A DNA stretch of 64,000 bases, from assembly GCF_900111945.1 (NCBI RefSeq), contig NZ_FOYO01000001.1:2611751-2675750 (forward strand), in the 5' to 3' direction. A program made the position numbers and the translations under genes. This DNA comes from Litoreibacter janthinus (GTDB lineage Bacteria > Pseudomonadota > Alphaproteobacteria > Rhodobacterales > Rhodobacteraceae). Positions 19,807-28,262 of the stretch are shown piece after piece. The notes below the pieces were generated by a model that had not been told where the DNA came from, did not search any database, and saw only the letters and a list, made by a program, of their open reading frames with translations. Position 1 is the stretch's first letter. Each line of letters starts with the position of its first letter.

Positions 19807-21162
19807 TTACTGGATCGCGTCCCAGCGTTCCTGAATGCCCTTTGCCACATCCTCGGCAGACGTGCCGGTGACATAGTCGACCATACCGGTCCAGAACGCG
19901 CCTGCACCAATCTCACCTGGCATCAGGTCGGAGGCGTCAAAACGGAAAGTCGTGGCGTTTTGCAGAATTTCACCCTGCGCGCGCAGGCTGTCATCCGCGT
20001 AGGCCGCAAGATTGACCCCCGCATGCGCAGTCAGGAAGCCACCTTGGGTCATCCACATCTCATGCGCGATTGGCAGCTTCATGAATTCGATGAACGCATT
20101 GGCCGCGTCGGACGGATTGGTAATCGCAAACAGCGCCCCTGCCCCAAGAACGGGCTTGCCAAGATTTTTGTCGGCATAGGCCGGGAAGTAGAAGAAATCT
20201 ACATCTGTCCCCATTTCGGTGCCTTCTGGGAAGAACGCTGGAATGAAGGACGCCTGACGGTGCATGTAGCATTTCGGCGGGATCGCAAAGAGACCCGCTG
20301 GGCTGTCACGGAAATCCGTGCTGGCCACTGCGGCGGAACCACCATCGACATAAGCATCGTTACGGGCGAATGCGCCAAACTCTTCAATGGCAGCGATCAC
20401 TTTAGGATCGTCAAACTTCATTTCGTTGGCCACCCACGCGTCATAGTCTTCGGGCGAGTTGGTGCGCAGCATCATGTCTTCGACCCAGTCGGTCGCAGGC
20501 CAGCCGGTGGCCGCACCCGATCCCAGACCGATACACCAAGGCGTACCACCATCCGCAACGATCTGGTCGGTCAGCGCTTTCAGCTCTTCCATCGTCTCTG
20601 GGATGTCGTAGCCGCCTTCGTCAAAGGCTTCTGGAGCATACCAAACAAGGGATTTCACGTCGACGCGGTAGAACATGCCATAGAGATGATCGTTGCCGTC
20701 TTTGTCTGCATAGGTCCCCAGATCAACCCAGGATTGACCCGCTGCAAAGTTGTCGCGCACCCAAGCATCGGTTCCGTCTGCCAGTGGCGTCAGCAAACCT
20801 TGGCTGGCCATGTCTGCCGCCAGCCCTGGCTGTGGAAAGGCCGCCAAGTTCGGCGCAGAGCCGGAGCGTGCGGACACCACGATGTCTTGTTCGAAGCTGT
20901 CAGAGCCGGAGTAATTCACCTCGGCGCCAGTTGCGGCGGTGAAATATGCAAAGACTTTCTCGACTTTTTCTTTCTCGTTGCCGGTCCATGCGCCAGTGAT
21001 CGTGACCGTTTGGCCAGTCAGATCTGTGGAGTCAGCGAAGGCGTTGTAGCTGTCCCAGCTAAAGTCGCCCCCCTCCATGCCGAAGGCAAGGTGACCGTCT
21101 GCGAATGCGGCAGCGCTGCTTAGGGCAACGATTGCAGCCGAGGTATAAAGACGTGATTTCAT
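19807..21162 (-). CDS. aglE: Alpha-glucoside ABC transporter substrate-binding protein
   Basis: A 451-aa periplasmic solute-binding protein (family 1). It has a Sec signal peptide (MKSRLYTSAAIVALSSAAAFA) and then a mature sequence with VTITGAWTGNEKEKVEKVFAYF and SARSGSAPNLAAFPQPGL, typical of AglE. I set the start at 21162, where GGGAGG lies 5 bases upstream; the longer open frame to 21228 has no signal-like start. It is the first gene of aglEFGAK and faces the AglR-operator region. Confidence 0.93.
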   Translation of the reverse strand: MKSRLYTSAAIVALSSAAAFADGHLAFGMEGGDFSWDSYNAFADSTDLTGQTVTITGAWTGNEKEKVEKVFAYFTAATGAEVNYSGSDSFEQDIVVSARSGSAPNLAAFPQPGLAADMASQGLLTPLADGTDAWVRDNFAAGQSWVDLGTYADKDGNDHLYGMFYRVDVKSLVWYAPEAFDEGGYDIPETMEELKALTDQIVADGGTPWCIGLGSGAATGWPATDWVEDMMLRTNSPEDYDAWVANEMKFDDPKVIAAIEEFGAFARNDAYVDGGSAAVASTDFRDSPAGLFAIPPKCYMHRQASFIPAFFPEGTEMGTDVDFFYFPAYADKNLGKPVLGAGALFAITNPSDAANAFIEFMKLPIAHEMWMTQGGFLTAHAGVNLAAYADDSLRAQGEILQNATTFRFDASDLMPGEIGAGAFWTGMVDYVTGTSAEDVAKGIQERWDAIQ

Positions 21163-21231
21163 GGTTTCCTCCCAGTGTCGGCGCGTAATGCGCCGGAATT
21201 TTTGAACGCCACGCCATGAGAATCGCAATCC

Positions 21232-21245
21232 CCAAAGCGCTTTGG
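21232..21245. promoter_or_regulatory. AglR-type operator at the aglE promoter
   Basis: Perfect 14-bp palindrome CCAAAGCGCTTTGG with the central CG typical of LacI-family operators. It lies 7 bases past the candidate aglE -10 box, so it would cover the transcription start. Confidence 0.7.
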
Positions 21246-21252
21246 ATGCTTT

Positions 21253-21283
21253 AGTAAATGGCCTAGCGTTAGCTTCCTGTCAA
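21253..21283 (-). promoter_or_regulatory. Candidate aglE promoter
   Basis: On the minus strand a perfect TTGACA (21283-21278) is followed after 19 bases by TTTACT (21258-21253, 4 of 6 to the -10 consensus). The 19-base spacing is long, but the operator directly downstream supports it. Confidence 0.45.
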
Positions 21284-21368
21284 CAAACTGTCCTGTCTAG
21301 GTCATGAAAAACATAGTATTTCTGCGGTTGCGAAGGAAATCTCTGCGACGCAGCAGAAATAAACCCCT

Positions 21369-21397
21369 TTGACGGGCTGACAAACTGACCGTAAGAA
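21369..21397 (+). promoter_or_regulatory. Candidate aglR promoter
   Basis: TTGACG (21369-21374, 5 of 6) and TAAGAA (21392-21397, 3 of 6) are 17 bases apart and precede the second operator by 11 bases. The -10 is weak. Confidence 0.35.
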
Positions 21398-21408
21398 TTA
21401 ATCAAATA

Positions 21409-21424
21409 TTCAAAGCGCTTTGAA
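21409..21424. promoter_or_regulatory. AglR-type operator before aglR
   Basis: Perfect 16-bp palindrome TTCAAAGCGCTTTGAA, 23 bases before the aglR ATG. It shares the core CAAAGCGCTTTG with the aglE operator, which suggests autoregulation of the aglR-bgl-glk operon. Confidence 0.72.
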
Positions 21425-21447
21425 AATCCGCGGGAGGTCCGAGCCAG

Positions 21448-22494
21448 ATGAATTTGCGAGAACTGTCTGACCTGTTGGGCCTGTCACAAACCACGGTGAG
21501 CCGCGCATTGAACGGGTATCCGGAGGTCAAGGAAGCCACGCGCAAGCGCGTTATGGAAGCGGCCCACGCACATAATTATCACCCGAACACCCGCGCCAAA
21601 AGCCTCGCCACCGGGCGCACGATGTCCATCGGCCACGTCATCCCGCTCTCCAATCACCATGAAATGGTGAACTGCGTGTTCTCTGACTTCATTGCAGGCG
21701 CCGGCGAGACATATGCCAGCCGTGGCTACGACATGCGCGTATCTGTGGTCGACGATTCCGACGAGGCGCAAGCTTACGAGCGCCTTGCGCGCGAAGGCAA
21801 AGTCGATGGCGTCATTGTGCATGGACCGCGGCTAGATGATGAGCGGATTCCTCTGCTCGACAAACTGGGCCTGCCCTTCGTGGTCCATGGTCGATCCAGC
21901 AACTGCACAACCCCTTATAGCTGGCTGGATGTGAACAACCGCTCCGCGTTTCAACGCGCAACGGACTTTCTGCTGGATCTGGGCCACCGGCGGATCGGGC
22001 TGATCAACGGCATAGAGTCAATGGACTTCGCCATGCGGCGGCGGGATGGTTACGCCAGCGCCCTTGAAGCGCGCGGTCTACCGGTTGATCCTGCCTTGAC
22101 CCATTCCTTCGAAATGACCGAGCCGTTCGGCTACGCCAAAGCCTGCGAGATGCTCGACGCGGAAACTCCGCCATCCGCAATTATTACCTCGTCCCTGATC
22201 CCTGCGCTTGGGGTTAGGCGCGCTGTTGAAGAGCGCGGGCTGGCAATCGGGAAAGACGTGTCCATCATCTGCTTTGATGACGCGCTTTCATATCTTCCCA
22301 ACGGTGTGGGGTCGCCGATTTTCACTGCAACGCGCTCGTCCGTGCGGGACGCAGGCCGCCGTTGTGGTGAAATGCTTCTCGACCTGATCGAAGGAAAGGC
22401 AAGCGGGCCAATCCACGAATTGTGGGAGGCCGAGCTTTTGGTCGGCCAATCCACCGGCCCTGCCCCCGCTCAAGCCGTGAAAGCCTTCGCCTGA
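21448..22494 (+). CDS. aglR: LacI-family repressor of alpha-glucoside genes
   Basis: A 348-aa LacI/GalR regulator. Residues 1-25 form the helix-turn-helix (MNLRELSDLLGLSQTTVSRALNG) and residues ~40-52 the hinge helix (YHPNTRAKSLATG), followed by a periplasmic-binding-protein-like sugar domain with DGVIVHGPRLDD and ICFDDALSYLPN. GGAGG lies 10 bases before ATG 21448. It is divergent from aglE with two matching palindromes in between, and its stop shares one base with the beta-glucosidase start. The likely inducer is a glucoside or glucose, inferred from the neighbours. Confidence 0.87.
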   Translation: MNLRELSDLLGLSQTTVSRALNGYPEVKEATRKRVMEAAHAHNYHPNTRAKSLATGRTMSIGHVIPLSNHHEMVNCVFSDFIAGAGETYASRGYDMRVSVVDDSDEAQAYERLAREGKVDGVIVHGPRLDDERIPLLDKLGLPFVVHGRSSNCTTPYSWLDVNNRSAFQRATDFLLDLGHRRIGLINGIESMDFAMRRRDGYASALEARGLPVDPALTHSFEMTEPFGYAKACEMLDAETPPSAIITSSLIPALGVRRAVEERGLAIGKDVSIICFDDALSYLPNGVGSPIFTATRSSVRDAGRRCGEMLLDLIEGKASGPIHELWEAELLVGQSTGPAPAQAVKAFA

Positions 22495-23807
22495 TGCAAC
22501 ACTCCCGCGCTGATTTTCCCGACGGCTTTCTGTTTGCAGCCGCCACCTCGGCCTATCAGATCGAAGGGCATGGCTTTGGCGGTGCCGGGCGCACCCATTG
22601 GGACGATTTCGCCCAGACGCCCGGCAATGTTGTCCGCGCGGAACATGGTGCAGTTGCTTGCGATCATTATCACCGTTTCGAGGAAGATCTCGACCTCATG
22701 GCCGCCATGGGGCTAGACGCGTATCGGTTTTCCACCTCGTGGGCGCGCGTCATGCCAGAGGGGCGCGGCACCCCGAACGCCGAAGGCCTCGACTTCTACG
22801 ACCGGCTTGTAGACGCCATGCTGGAGCGCAACCTGAAACCCATGGCGACGCTCTACCATTGGGAACTTCCCTCGGCGCTGGCGGATCTTGGCGGGTGGCG
22901 CAATCCTGATCTGCCGCATTGGTTTGGCGATTACACGCGCGTCATCATGGACCGGATCGGGGATCGCATGTTCTCGGTTGCGCCTATCAACGAGCCGTGG
23001 TGTGTCGGCTGGCTAAGCCACTTCCTTGGTCATCATGCACCCGGCCTGCGTGACATTCGCGCCACCGCCCATGCCATGCATCACGTCCTGTGCGCACATG
23101 GCCGCGCAGTGGAGGTGCTTCGCGATCTGAATGTCAAAAATGTCGGCGCGGTGTGCAACTTCGAATACGCGCACCCTGCGACCGACAGCGAGGCAGACCA
23201 CAAAGCAGCGGCACTTTACGACGGCTACTACAACCGCTTTTTCCTTGGCGGCTTGTTCAATGGCGCCTACCCCGAAAACGTTATGGAGGGTCTGGAGCCC
23301 CATATGCCGAAAGGATGGCAGGATGACTTCCCGCTGGTTGGTCAAAAGCTGGATTGGCTAGGGTTAAACTATTACACTTGCAAACGAATTTCTGCAAATG
23401 CCGAGGCGTGGCCGTCCCACCATGATGTCGAGGGCCCGTTGCCAAAGACGCAAATGGGTTGGGAAATCTATCCTGAAGGGCTTCGGTATTTCCTGAATTG
23501 GGTCAATGACAACTACACGAATGGCCTCCCCCTATATGTGACAGAGAACGGCATGGCGAACCCCGACATGCGTGACATGCCGGATGCCGCGCGCATCGAC
23601 TATCTCAACAAACATCTGGCCGCCGCCCGCGATGCAATCGCCGACGGCGCCCCTTTGGCGGGCTATACCTTCTGGTCCCTTTTGGACAATTACGAATGGG
23701 CCTTGGGCTACGAAAAGCGGTTCGGGCTGGTCCATGTTGACTTCGATACACTTGAACGCACGCCCAAAGCCTCTTACCACGCGCTTGCACGTGCCCTGAA
23801 AGCCTGA
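22494..23807 (+). CDS. Beta-glucosidase, GH1
   Basis: A 437-aa family 1 glycoside hydrolase, cytoplasmic. The acid/base is E167 in APINEPWCVG and the nucleophile E351 in YVTENGMANP. FLFAAATSAYQIEG, YRFSTSWARVMPEG and LDNYEWALGYEKRFGLVHVDF are the other family signatures. Start ATG 22494 shares one base with the aglR stop; an open frame further upstream lies in aglR. Together with aglA it would let the cell use both anomers of glucosides. Family members also cleave galactosides and fucosides, so the sugar is not certain. Confidence 0.92.
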   Translation: MQHSRADFPDGFLFAAATSAYQIEGHGFGGAGRTHWDDFAQTPGNVVRAEHGAVACDHYHRFEEDLDLMAAMGLDAYRFSTSWARVMPEGRGTPNAEGLDFYDRLVDAMLERNLKPMATLYHWELPSALADLGGWRNPDLPHWFGDYTRVIMDRIGDRMFSVAPINEPWCVGWLSHFLGHHAPGLRDIRATAHAMHHVLCAHGRAVEVLRDLNVKNVGAVCNFEYAHPATDSEADHKAAALYDGYYNRFFLGGLFNGAYPENVMEGLEPHMPKGWQDDFPLVGQKLDWLGLNYYTCKRISANAEAWPSHHDVEGPLPKTQMGWEIYPEGLRYFLNWVNDNYTNGLPLYVTENGMANPDMRDMPDAARIDYLNKHLAAARDAIADGAPLAGYTFWSLLDNYEWALGYEKRFGLVHVDFDTLERTPKASYHALARALKA

Positions 23808-23812
23808 CCGTT

Positions 23813-24784
23813 ATGAACCGCCCAGCTGACACCTACTCCCTCGTGGCCGATATTGGCGGCACCAACACGCGTGTCGCCCTTGCGGAAGGCACGCAGCTGC
23901 TGACCGAAACGGTAACGCGCTATGCAAATGTAGATTATGCGGGGCTGGAATCTGTGCTGCGGGCCTTCATCGACGCACAAAAGGTAGATTGCAAAGCAGC
24001 CTGTGTCGCGCTTGCGGGTCCCGTCAAAGACGGGCGCGGTACCATGACCAATCTTGATTGGGAACTGGACGAGGCAACCCTCGCGCGCGCCGCCAACGCC
24101 GAGACCGCCTGCCTGCTGAACGACCTTCAGGCGCAGGGACACGCCCTGGGCGCCCTGGGCGACAACGCGGTGACGCAGTTAGTGGCCGCGCATGACAAGG
24201 ATCACGACGCCAAAGCCACCAAGCTGGTAATCGGGGTCGGCACCGGTTTCAACGTGGCACCTGTGTATGAAACCCGCTGGGGTCGGCATGTCCCCCCTTC
24301 GGAAAGTGGTCACGCCAACTTGCCCCTACGGTCCGAGACAGAACTTCGGCTGGCCCAGTATTTTGAGAATGCTCATGGCTTCCCAGCCGTAGAAGACATG
24401 ATGTCAGGACGTGGGCTAGAGCGCGTTTACGCGTGGCTTGGCATAGACGCGGGCGAGCCACGCGAAGCGCGCGCAGCAGACATTATGGCCGGATTCGAAA
24501 ACGGCACGGACCCACGTGCGCGCGAAGCTGCGGAGATGTTCGTGCGGATGCTTGGAACCGTTGCAGGGAATCTCGCCCTGATCCACCTGCCCTTTGGTGG
24601 CATCTTCTTCTCGGGTGGCGTTGCGCGGGCATTTTCGCGCCATTTCGCATCGCTTGGATTTGCAGACGCCTTTCGGGACAAAGGGCGCTTCGCTGGCTTC
24701 ATGGGAAACTTCGAGGTTTGCGTGATCGAGGACGACTTCGCCGCCTTGACCGGCTGTGCAAACTATCTTGCCGCTAACAACTAG
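23813..24784 (+). CDS. glk: Glucokinase
   Basis: A 323-aa Glk-type (not ROK) glucokinase that phosphorylates free glucose from AglA and the beta-glucosidase to glucose 6-phosphate, feeding the Entner-Doudoroff enzymes encoded 10 kb away. The phosphate-1 ATP motif is ADIGGTNTRVAL; the catalytic aspartate is in CLLNDLQAQG; sugar contacts lie in LAGPVKDGRG, TNLDWELD and PPSESGHANL; GVGTGFNVAPV is the second phosphate loop. It starts 5 bases after the beta-glucosidase stop and ends the aglR operon. Confidence 0.93.
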   Translation: MNRPADTYSLVADIGGTNTRVALAEGTQLLTETVTRYANVDYAGLESVLRAFIDAQKVDCKAACVALAGPVKDGRGTMTNLDWELDEATLARAANAETACLLNDLQAQGHALGALGDNAVTQLVAAHDKDHDAKATKLVIGVGTGFNVAPVYETRWGRHVPPSESGHANLPLRSETELRLAQYFENAHGFPAVEDMMSGRGLERVYAWLGIDAGEPREARAADIMAGFENGTDPRAREAAEMFVRMLGTVAGNLALIHLPFGGIFFSGGVARAFSRHFASLGFADAFRDKGRFAGFMGNFEVCVIEDDFAALTGCANYLAANN

Positions 24785-25307
24785 GCTGCGAGCACCTGAG
24801 ACTCAGACAGGTCTGCGCGCTCAAAACACCCCTGAAATCCCCTTAGGGAATGCGTTTCACGGGCGTGAAAGTCCTTTCACACCTTATTCACGCTGACTAA
24901 GCGCCTGTTTATAAAGACTTTTGCCAGCCGACGTTAACGTAGCGTTAACTCCGTACTTGATCGTTTCAAGGGGAATCGCGCAGGGTTTTCCCATAGGCGG
25001 AGAGTGAACCGCTTATTTGATTACGTAACTCTACTTGCCGCCCGGCCGCGCTGCTTTCGACGAGGATTTTCCCTTTGCAGGCCGCCGGGCACCGCAAGCC
25101 CCGCGTTACGGCACATTGGTGCCCCCAGCACCGTCCCCTTTTGTGTCGAAACGTTTGGCCCTCTCGCGCGGTTCTCCCCCGTGCCCGAGGGCCAGCGGGC
25201 TTCGCGCGTTTCGGCGAAAACAAGACCAGTCCAACCGTTTCCGCGCCCGCCGGCTCGGGGCCGGACCGAATCTGCTGACATTCACGCTGCCAAGGAGCCA
25301 GAGCCCC
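24785..25307. other. 523-bp region with no gene, probable leader of the eCIS operon
   Basis: No convincing coding region is present on either strand; an open frame runs into the sheath gene from 25035 but its arginine/proline-rich text looks non-coding. At 24855-24880 there is a nested repeat TTTCAC-gggc-GTGAAA-gtcc-TTTCAC, in which the middle GTGAAA can pair with either flank. At 24931-24949 ACGTTAACGT is followed by GCGTTAAC. Any terminator for glk and promoter for the downstream 28-kb gene block must lie here; I cannot point to a strong -35/-10 pair. Confidence 0.5.
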
Positions 25308-26906
25308 ATGTACCAACACCCAGGCGTCTATATCGAACACGTCCCTTCCAACGCGTTAGCCATCGAAGCGGCCTCCACATCGGTCACCGCCTTCATCGGT
25401 CATGTGCGGCGCGGCACTGCCGTCAGCAAGTCAGGCGGGACACCAACCTTCATTACCTCCCCCGCGCAATACACGACCTTATTTGGCCCCGGAGACGGGT
25501 CGGCAGGCGGTGTCAAAAAACTGGCCGACTCGACGAAACCCGACCTCTTCGGGCTGGCCGTTAACACCTATTTCACCAATGGCGGCACCAAGGCCTATAT
25601 CGTGCCGGTCGAAGGGTCCGGCGGCACCAAGGCGACTGCGCAGCTGAAAATCTCTGGCGCGACGGACCCGAAATCGGTGACCGTCACCGCCAAGGACAAC
25701 GGCATATGGGCGAACAACCTGTTTGTGCAGATGACCAGCAACAAGGACACGGCCACATTTGACATTACTGTCGGCACATGGGCCCTACAGCCCGACGACA
25801 GTAAGAAACTCGATCAGGTCATCGAAAGCTTCACTGGCTTTGCTTGGGAAGTCGGGGACGGCACTGACGCCGTCAAACTGAAAGCCGCCACCGATCTGGC
25901 CACCGAGACGATCAAAAAGGGCTCTACGCTGATCGAGGTCGCCTTTGGTGCCGAAGTCGCCATGCCAACCAGTGACAAGGTGGTGAACGACGTGACCGCA
26001 GGCGGTGTGGACACCGGTGCCCCCGCCAAAGCGCAATACACCGAGGCGCTGACGCGGCTGGAAGACTACCGCGACGTATCCATCATCGTGTTGCCAAACG
26101 TCATCCCCGACCCAAGCGGCAAGACGATCTATCAAGAAGCCATTGCCCATTCCGAAAAGATGCAAAACCGCATGGTGATCGTGGATCCCGGCGACGCGAT
26201 AATCACCACCCCGAAAGAGGCTAAGGACGCGGTTTTCACCAACTCCCCCTACGCCGCGCTGTATTACCCGCGCGTCCAGCTCGGAAACCCGCATTTCGAT
26301 GCGGAACTTGCCCCAAGCGAGCCGCGCAGCTTTGCCGTTGGCCCCGCTGCCGTGGCCGCTGGTATGTGGGCGCGCATCGACGGAACCCGCGGCGTCTGGA
26401 AGGCCCCCGCAGGTCTGGAGGCGGGCGTCCGTGGCACCTTTGGACCGGAGCGTCTGATTGGCAACGGCGTGCAGGACAACCTCAACGAATGGGGAGTAAA
26501 CTGCTTGCGGTCGATCACCGGCCCTACGGTCATTTGGGGCGCTCGCACCACGGCGACGAAGGCCAAGCCGCAATACCGCTATATCTCGGTTCGCCGCACG
26601 CAGAACATGATCGGCGAAAGCCTTTACAATGCCTTGCAAGCCGTTGTGTTCGAGCCGAACGATCACAAGCTTTGGGGCGGATTACGCGCCTCGGTCGGCA
26701 ACTTCATGGATGGGCTGCACCGCGCAGGCGCATTCCAAGGCGCGAAGTCCAGTGACGCATACTTCGTTAATTGCGGGCTGGGATCGACCATGACCCAAGG
26801 CGACATCGACGCCGGTATCGTTCGGGTCGCTGTCGGGTTCGCACCGTTGAAACCAGCCGAATTTGTCGTGGTTCAGATCAGCCAGAAGGTCGGGCAAACC
26901 GCCTAG
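25308..26906 (+). CDS. eCIS contractile sheath protein
   Basis: A 532-aa phage tail sheath-family protein, the contractile outer tube of the injection particle. The N-terminus PGVYIEHVPS, where the strand that links sheath rings lies, and GHVRRGTA are typical. The central domain carries ALTRLEDYRDVSIIVLP, and the conserved C-terminal domain contains GVQDNLNEWGVNCLRS, YISVRRTQNMIGESL and NCGLGSTMTQGDIDAG. Start ATG 25308 is preceded by AAGGAG 10 bases ahead. A single sheath gene is present, unlike the three in Afp/PVC loci. First gene of the block; the tube gene follows 55 bases later. Confidence 0.93.
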   Translation: MYQHPGVYIEHVPSNALAIEAASTSVTAFIGHVRRGTAVSKSGGTPTFITSPAQYTTLFGPGDGSAGGVKKLADSTKPDLFGLAVNTYFTNGGTKAYIVPVEGSGGTKATAQLKISGATDPKSVTVTAKDNGIWANNLFVQMTSNKDTATFDITVGTWALQPDDSKKLDQVIESFTGFAWEVGDGTDAVKLKAATDLATETIKKGSTLIEVAFGAEVAMPTSDKVVNDVTAGGVDTGAPAKAQYTEALTRLEDYRDVSIIVLPNVIPDPSGKTIYQEAIAHSEKMQNRMVIVDPGDAIITTPKEAKDAVFTNSPYAALYYPRVQLGNPHFDAELAPSEPRSFAVGPAAVAAGMWARIDGTRGVWKAPAGLEAGVRGTFGPERLIGNGVQDNLNEWGVNCLRSITGPTVIWGARTTATKAKPQYRYISVRRTQNMIGESLYNALQAVVFEPNDHKLWGGLRASVGNFMDGLHRAGAFQGAKSSDAYFVNCGLGSTMTQGDIDAGIVRVAVGFAPLKPAEFVVVQISQKVGQTA

Positions 26907-26961
26907 CGCCGGTCACATGAGTTTTCAGACATAACGCTTTCTGCCGAAAGGACTATTTCAA

Positions 26962-27474
26962 ATGCCAGCCCCTATGTTCTCTGCCAATGCGCACCGCTAC
27001 GACCCCTACCGCACCTTCAAGTTTCAGGTGGTGATCAGCGGTAAGGTGGTCGCGGGTCTCTCCAAAATGGGTGCCCTGAAAAAAACCACCGAAGTCGTCA
27101 ACTGGCGCGCTGCTGGTGATCCCAGTTACCAACGCGCCATGCCCGGTGGCACGAAGTTCGAAAATGTCACTCTGGAACAAGGCTTAAGCCACGACCCCGT
27201 GTTTGAGGAATGGGCCAATGCGGTCAACAACGTGGCCGATGGCGACGCAGGCATGAGCCTGCTGAACTTCCGCCGCGATGTGGTGATCAATGTGCTCAAT
27301 CTTCAAGGCACGCCTGCGATCTCCTACGTGCTGCGCCGTGCCTTCGTGACCGAGTATCAGGCCCTGCCAGAAATGGATGCGAACAGCATGAATGCTGTTG
27401 GAATTCAATCCATTACGCTTGCCTATGAAGGTTTCACCCGTGACGCCGCTGTCGCCGAGCCATCTGAAACCTGA
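26962..27474 (+). CDS. eCIS inner tube protein
   Basis: A 170-aa gp19/Hcp-like tail tube protein (phage tail protein, T4 gp19 family). It begins with YDPYRTFKFQVVISGKVVAGLSKMGALKK and continues PGGTKFENVTLEQGLSHDP, both signatures of eCIS tube subunits (Afp1/Pvc1-like). Its hexamer rings would stack inside the sheath. AAAGGA lies about 9 bases ahead of the ATG. The stop shares one base with the next gene (TGATG). Confidence 0.93.
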   Translation: MPAPMFSANAHRYDPYRTFKFQVVISGKVVAGLSKMGALKKTTEVVNWRAAGDPSYQRAMPGGTKFENVTLEQGLSHDPVFEEWANAVNNVADGDAGMSLLNFRRDVVINVLNLQGTPAISYVLRRAFVTEYQALPEMDANSMNAVGIQSITLAYEGFTRDAAVAEPSET

Positions 27475-28262
27475 TGCCAGACCGCGCGCCCATTACCCTC
27501 GCCGTGGGATTTCCCACAGCGGACCCCCGTGCCCTAACGGGTCGGGTCGAGCTAGCCTTGGCCGACGCCATGCGCCTGCCGACCCGGCCCGAGCGGGTCA
27601 CCGGAGTCTTAGGCGCGCTGTTTTCAACCATTGGTGGCCTGCCAGTAACCCGTGACCTAGTAGAGCGTCTGGCCACCGGTGCCCGTGCGTGGTGTCTCAC
27701 CCGTGCGGCGCTGACCTTCCTGCCCGGCCAACGCTGGTACCAAGCCAGTTGCACGTCGTGCGGGGAGGTCTTCGATCTGTCGCTATCGCTAGCCGACACG
27801 CCACGCTCCGACATCCCCGATGCGTTTCCAGTTGTCGAAGTTGAAACATCTCTCGGTCCGCGCCGGTTCGAAGTTCCCAACGGGACGACGGAACGCGCTC
27901 TGGCCCATGCCGCCCCACATGACGCCCCTCAAGTGTTGGCGGCATCGTGCGGGTTGGACAGCGAGGCCCCAGCACAGGCCGCGCTGTTCAACCCCTCTGA
28001 CCTTAAACTCATCGACAACCAGCTTGATGCCGCAACCCCTGACATCACCGAAACTGTAACCAGCACCTGCCCAACCTGCGACGCCGAGACGGAAGTTCGA
28101 CTAGACCCGCTGACTTTCGCCTTCCCCGACGCGGGCCGCTTGCTCCGTCAGGTTCATCTGTTGGCCAAAACCTATCACTGGGCCGAGGACGCAATCCTCG
28201 ACATGCCTTCAGCCCGCCGCAAGGCCTACGCGGGCCTCATCGCAGAGGCCGCGGGACGATGA
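27474..28262 (+). CDS. Zinc-finger-like CIS assembly protein, possibly gp26-type baseplate chaperone
   Basis: A 262-aa protein of the type usually found right after the tube gene in CIS loci, where T4 gp26-like hub-assembly chaperones or small linker proteins are coded. It has two CxxC pairs, C93/C96 in ASCTSCGEVFDL and C199/C202 in TCPTCDAETEVRL, which could bind zinc together. The end (AKTYHWAEDAILDMPSARRKAYAGLI) resembles the C-terminus of tail assembly chaperones, with a helix bearing WxxxDILxLPxxRR. The assignment is from position and this end motif; structural data would settle it. Overlaps its neighbours by 1 and 4 bases. Confidence 0.55.
   Translation: MPDRAPITLAVGFPTADPRALTGRVELALADAMRLPTRPERVTGVLGALFSTIGGLPVTRDLVERLATGARAWCLTRAALTFLPGQRWYQASCTSCGEVFDLSLSLADTPRSDIPDAFPVVEVETSLGPRRFEVPNGTTERALAHAAPHDAPQVLAASCGLDSEAPAQAALFNPSDLKLIDNQLDAATPDITETVTSTCPTCDAETEVRLDPLTFAFPDAGRLLRQVHLLAKTYHWAEDAILDMPSARRKAYAGLIAEAAGR

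Noticed and set aside
19960..21123. Open frame of 387 codons on the + strand opposite aglE.
   Set aside because: Shadow of a GC-rich gene; the protein text has many His/Arg/Cys and no family features, while aglE on the other strand is clear.
25035..25307. Possible 91-residue N-terminal extension of the sheath protein.
   Set aside because: Arginine/proline-rich text without sheath homology; AAGGAG and the conserved PGVYIEHV start support ATG 25308.
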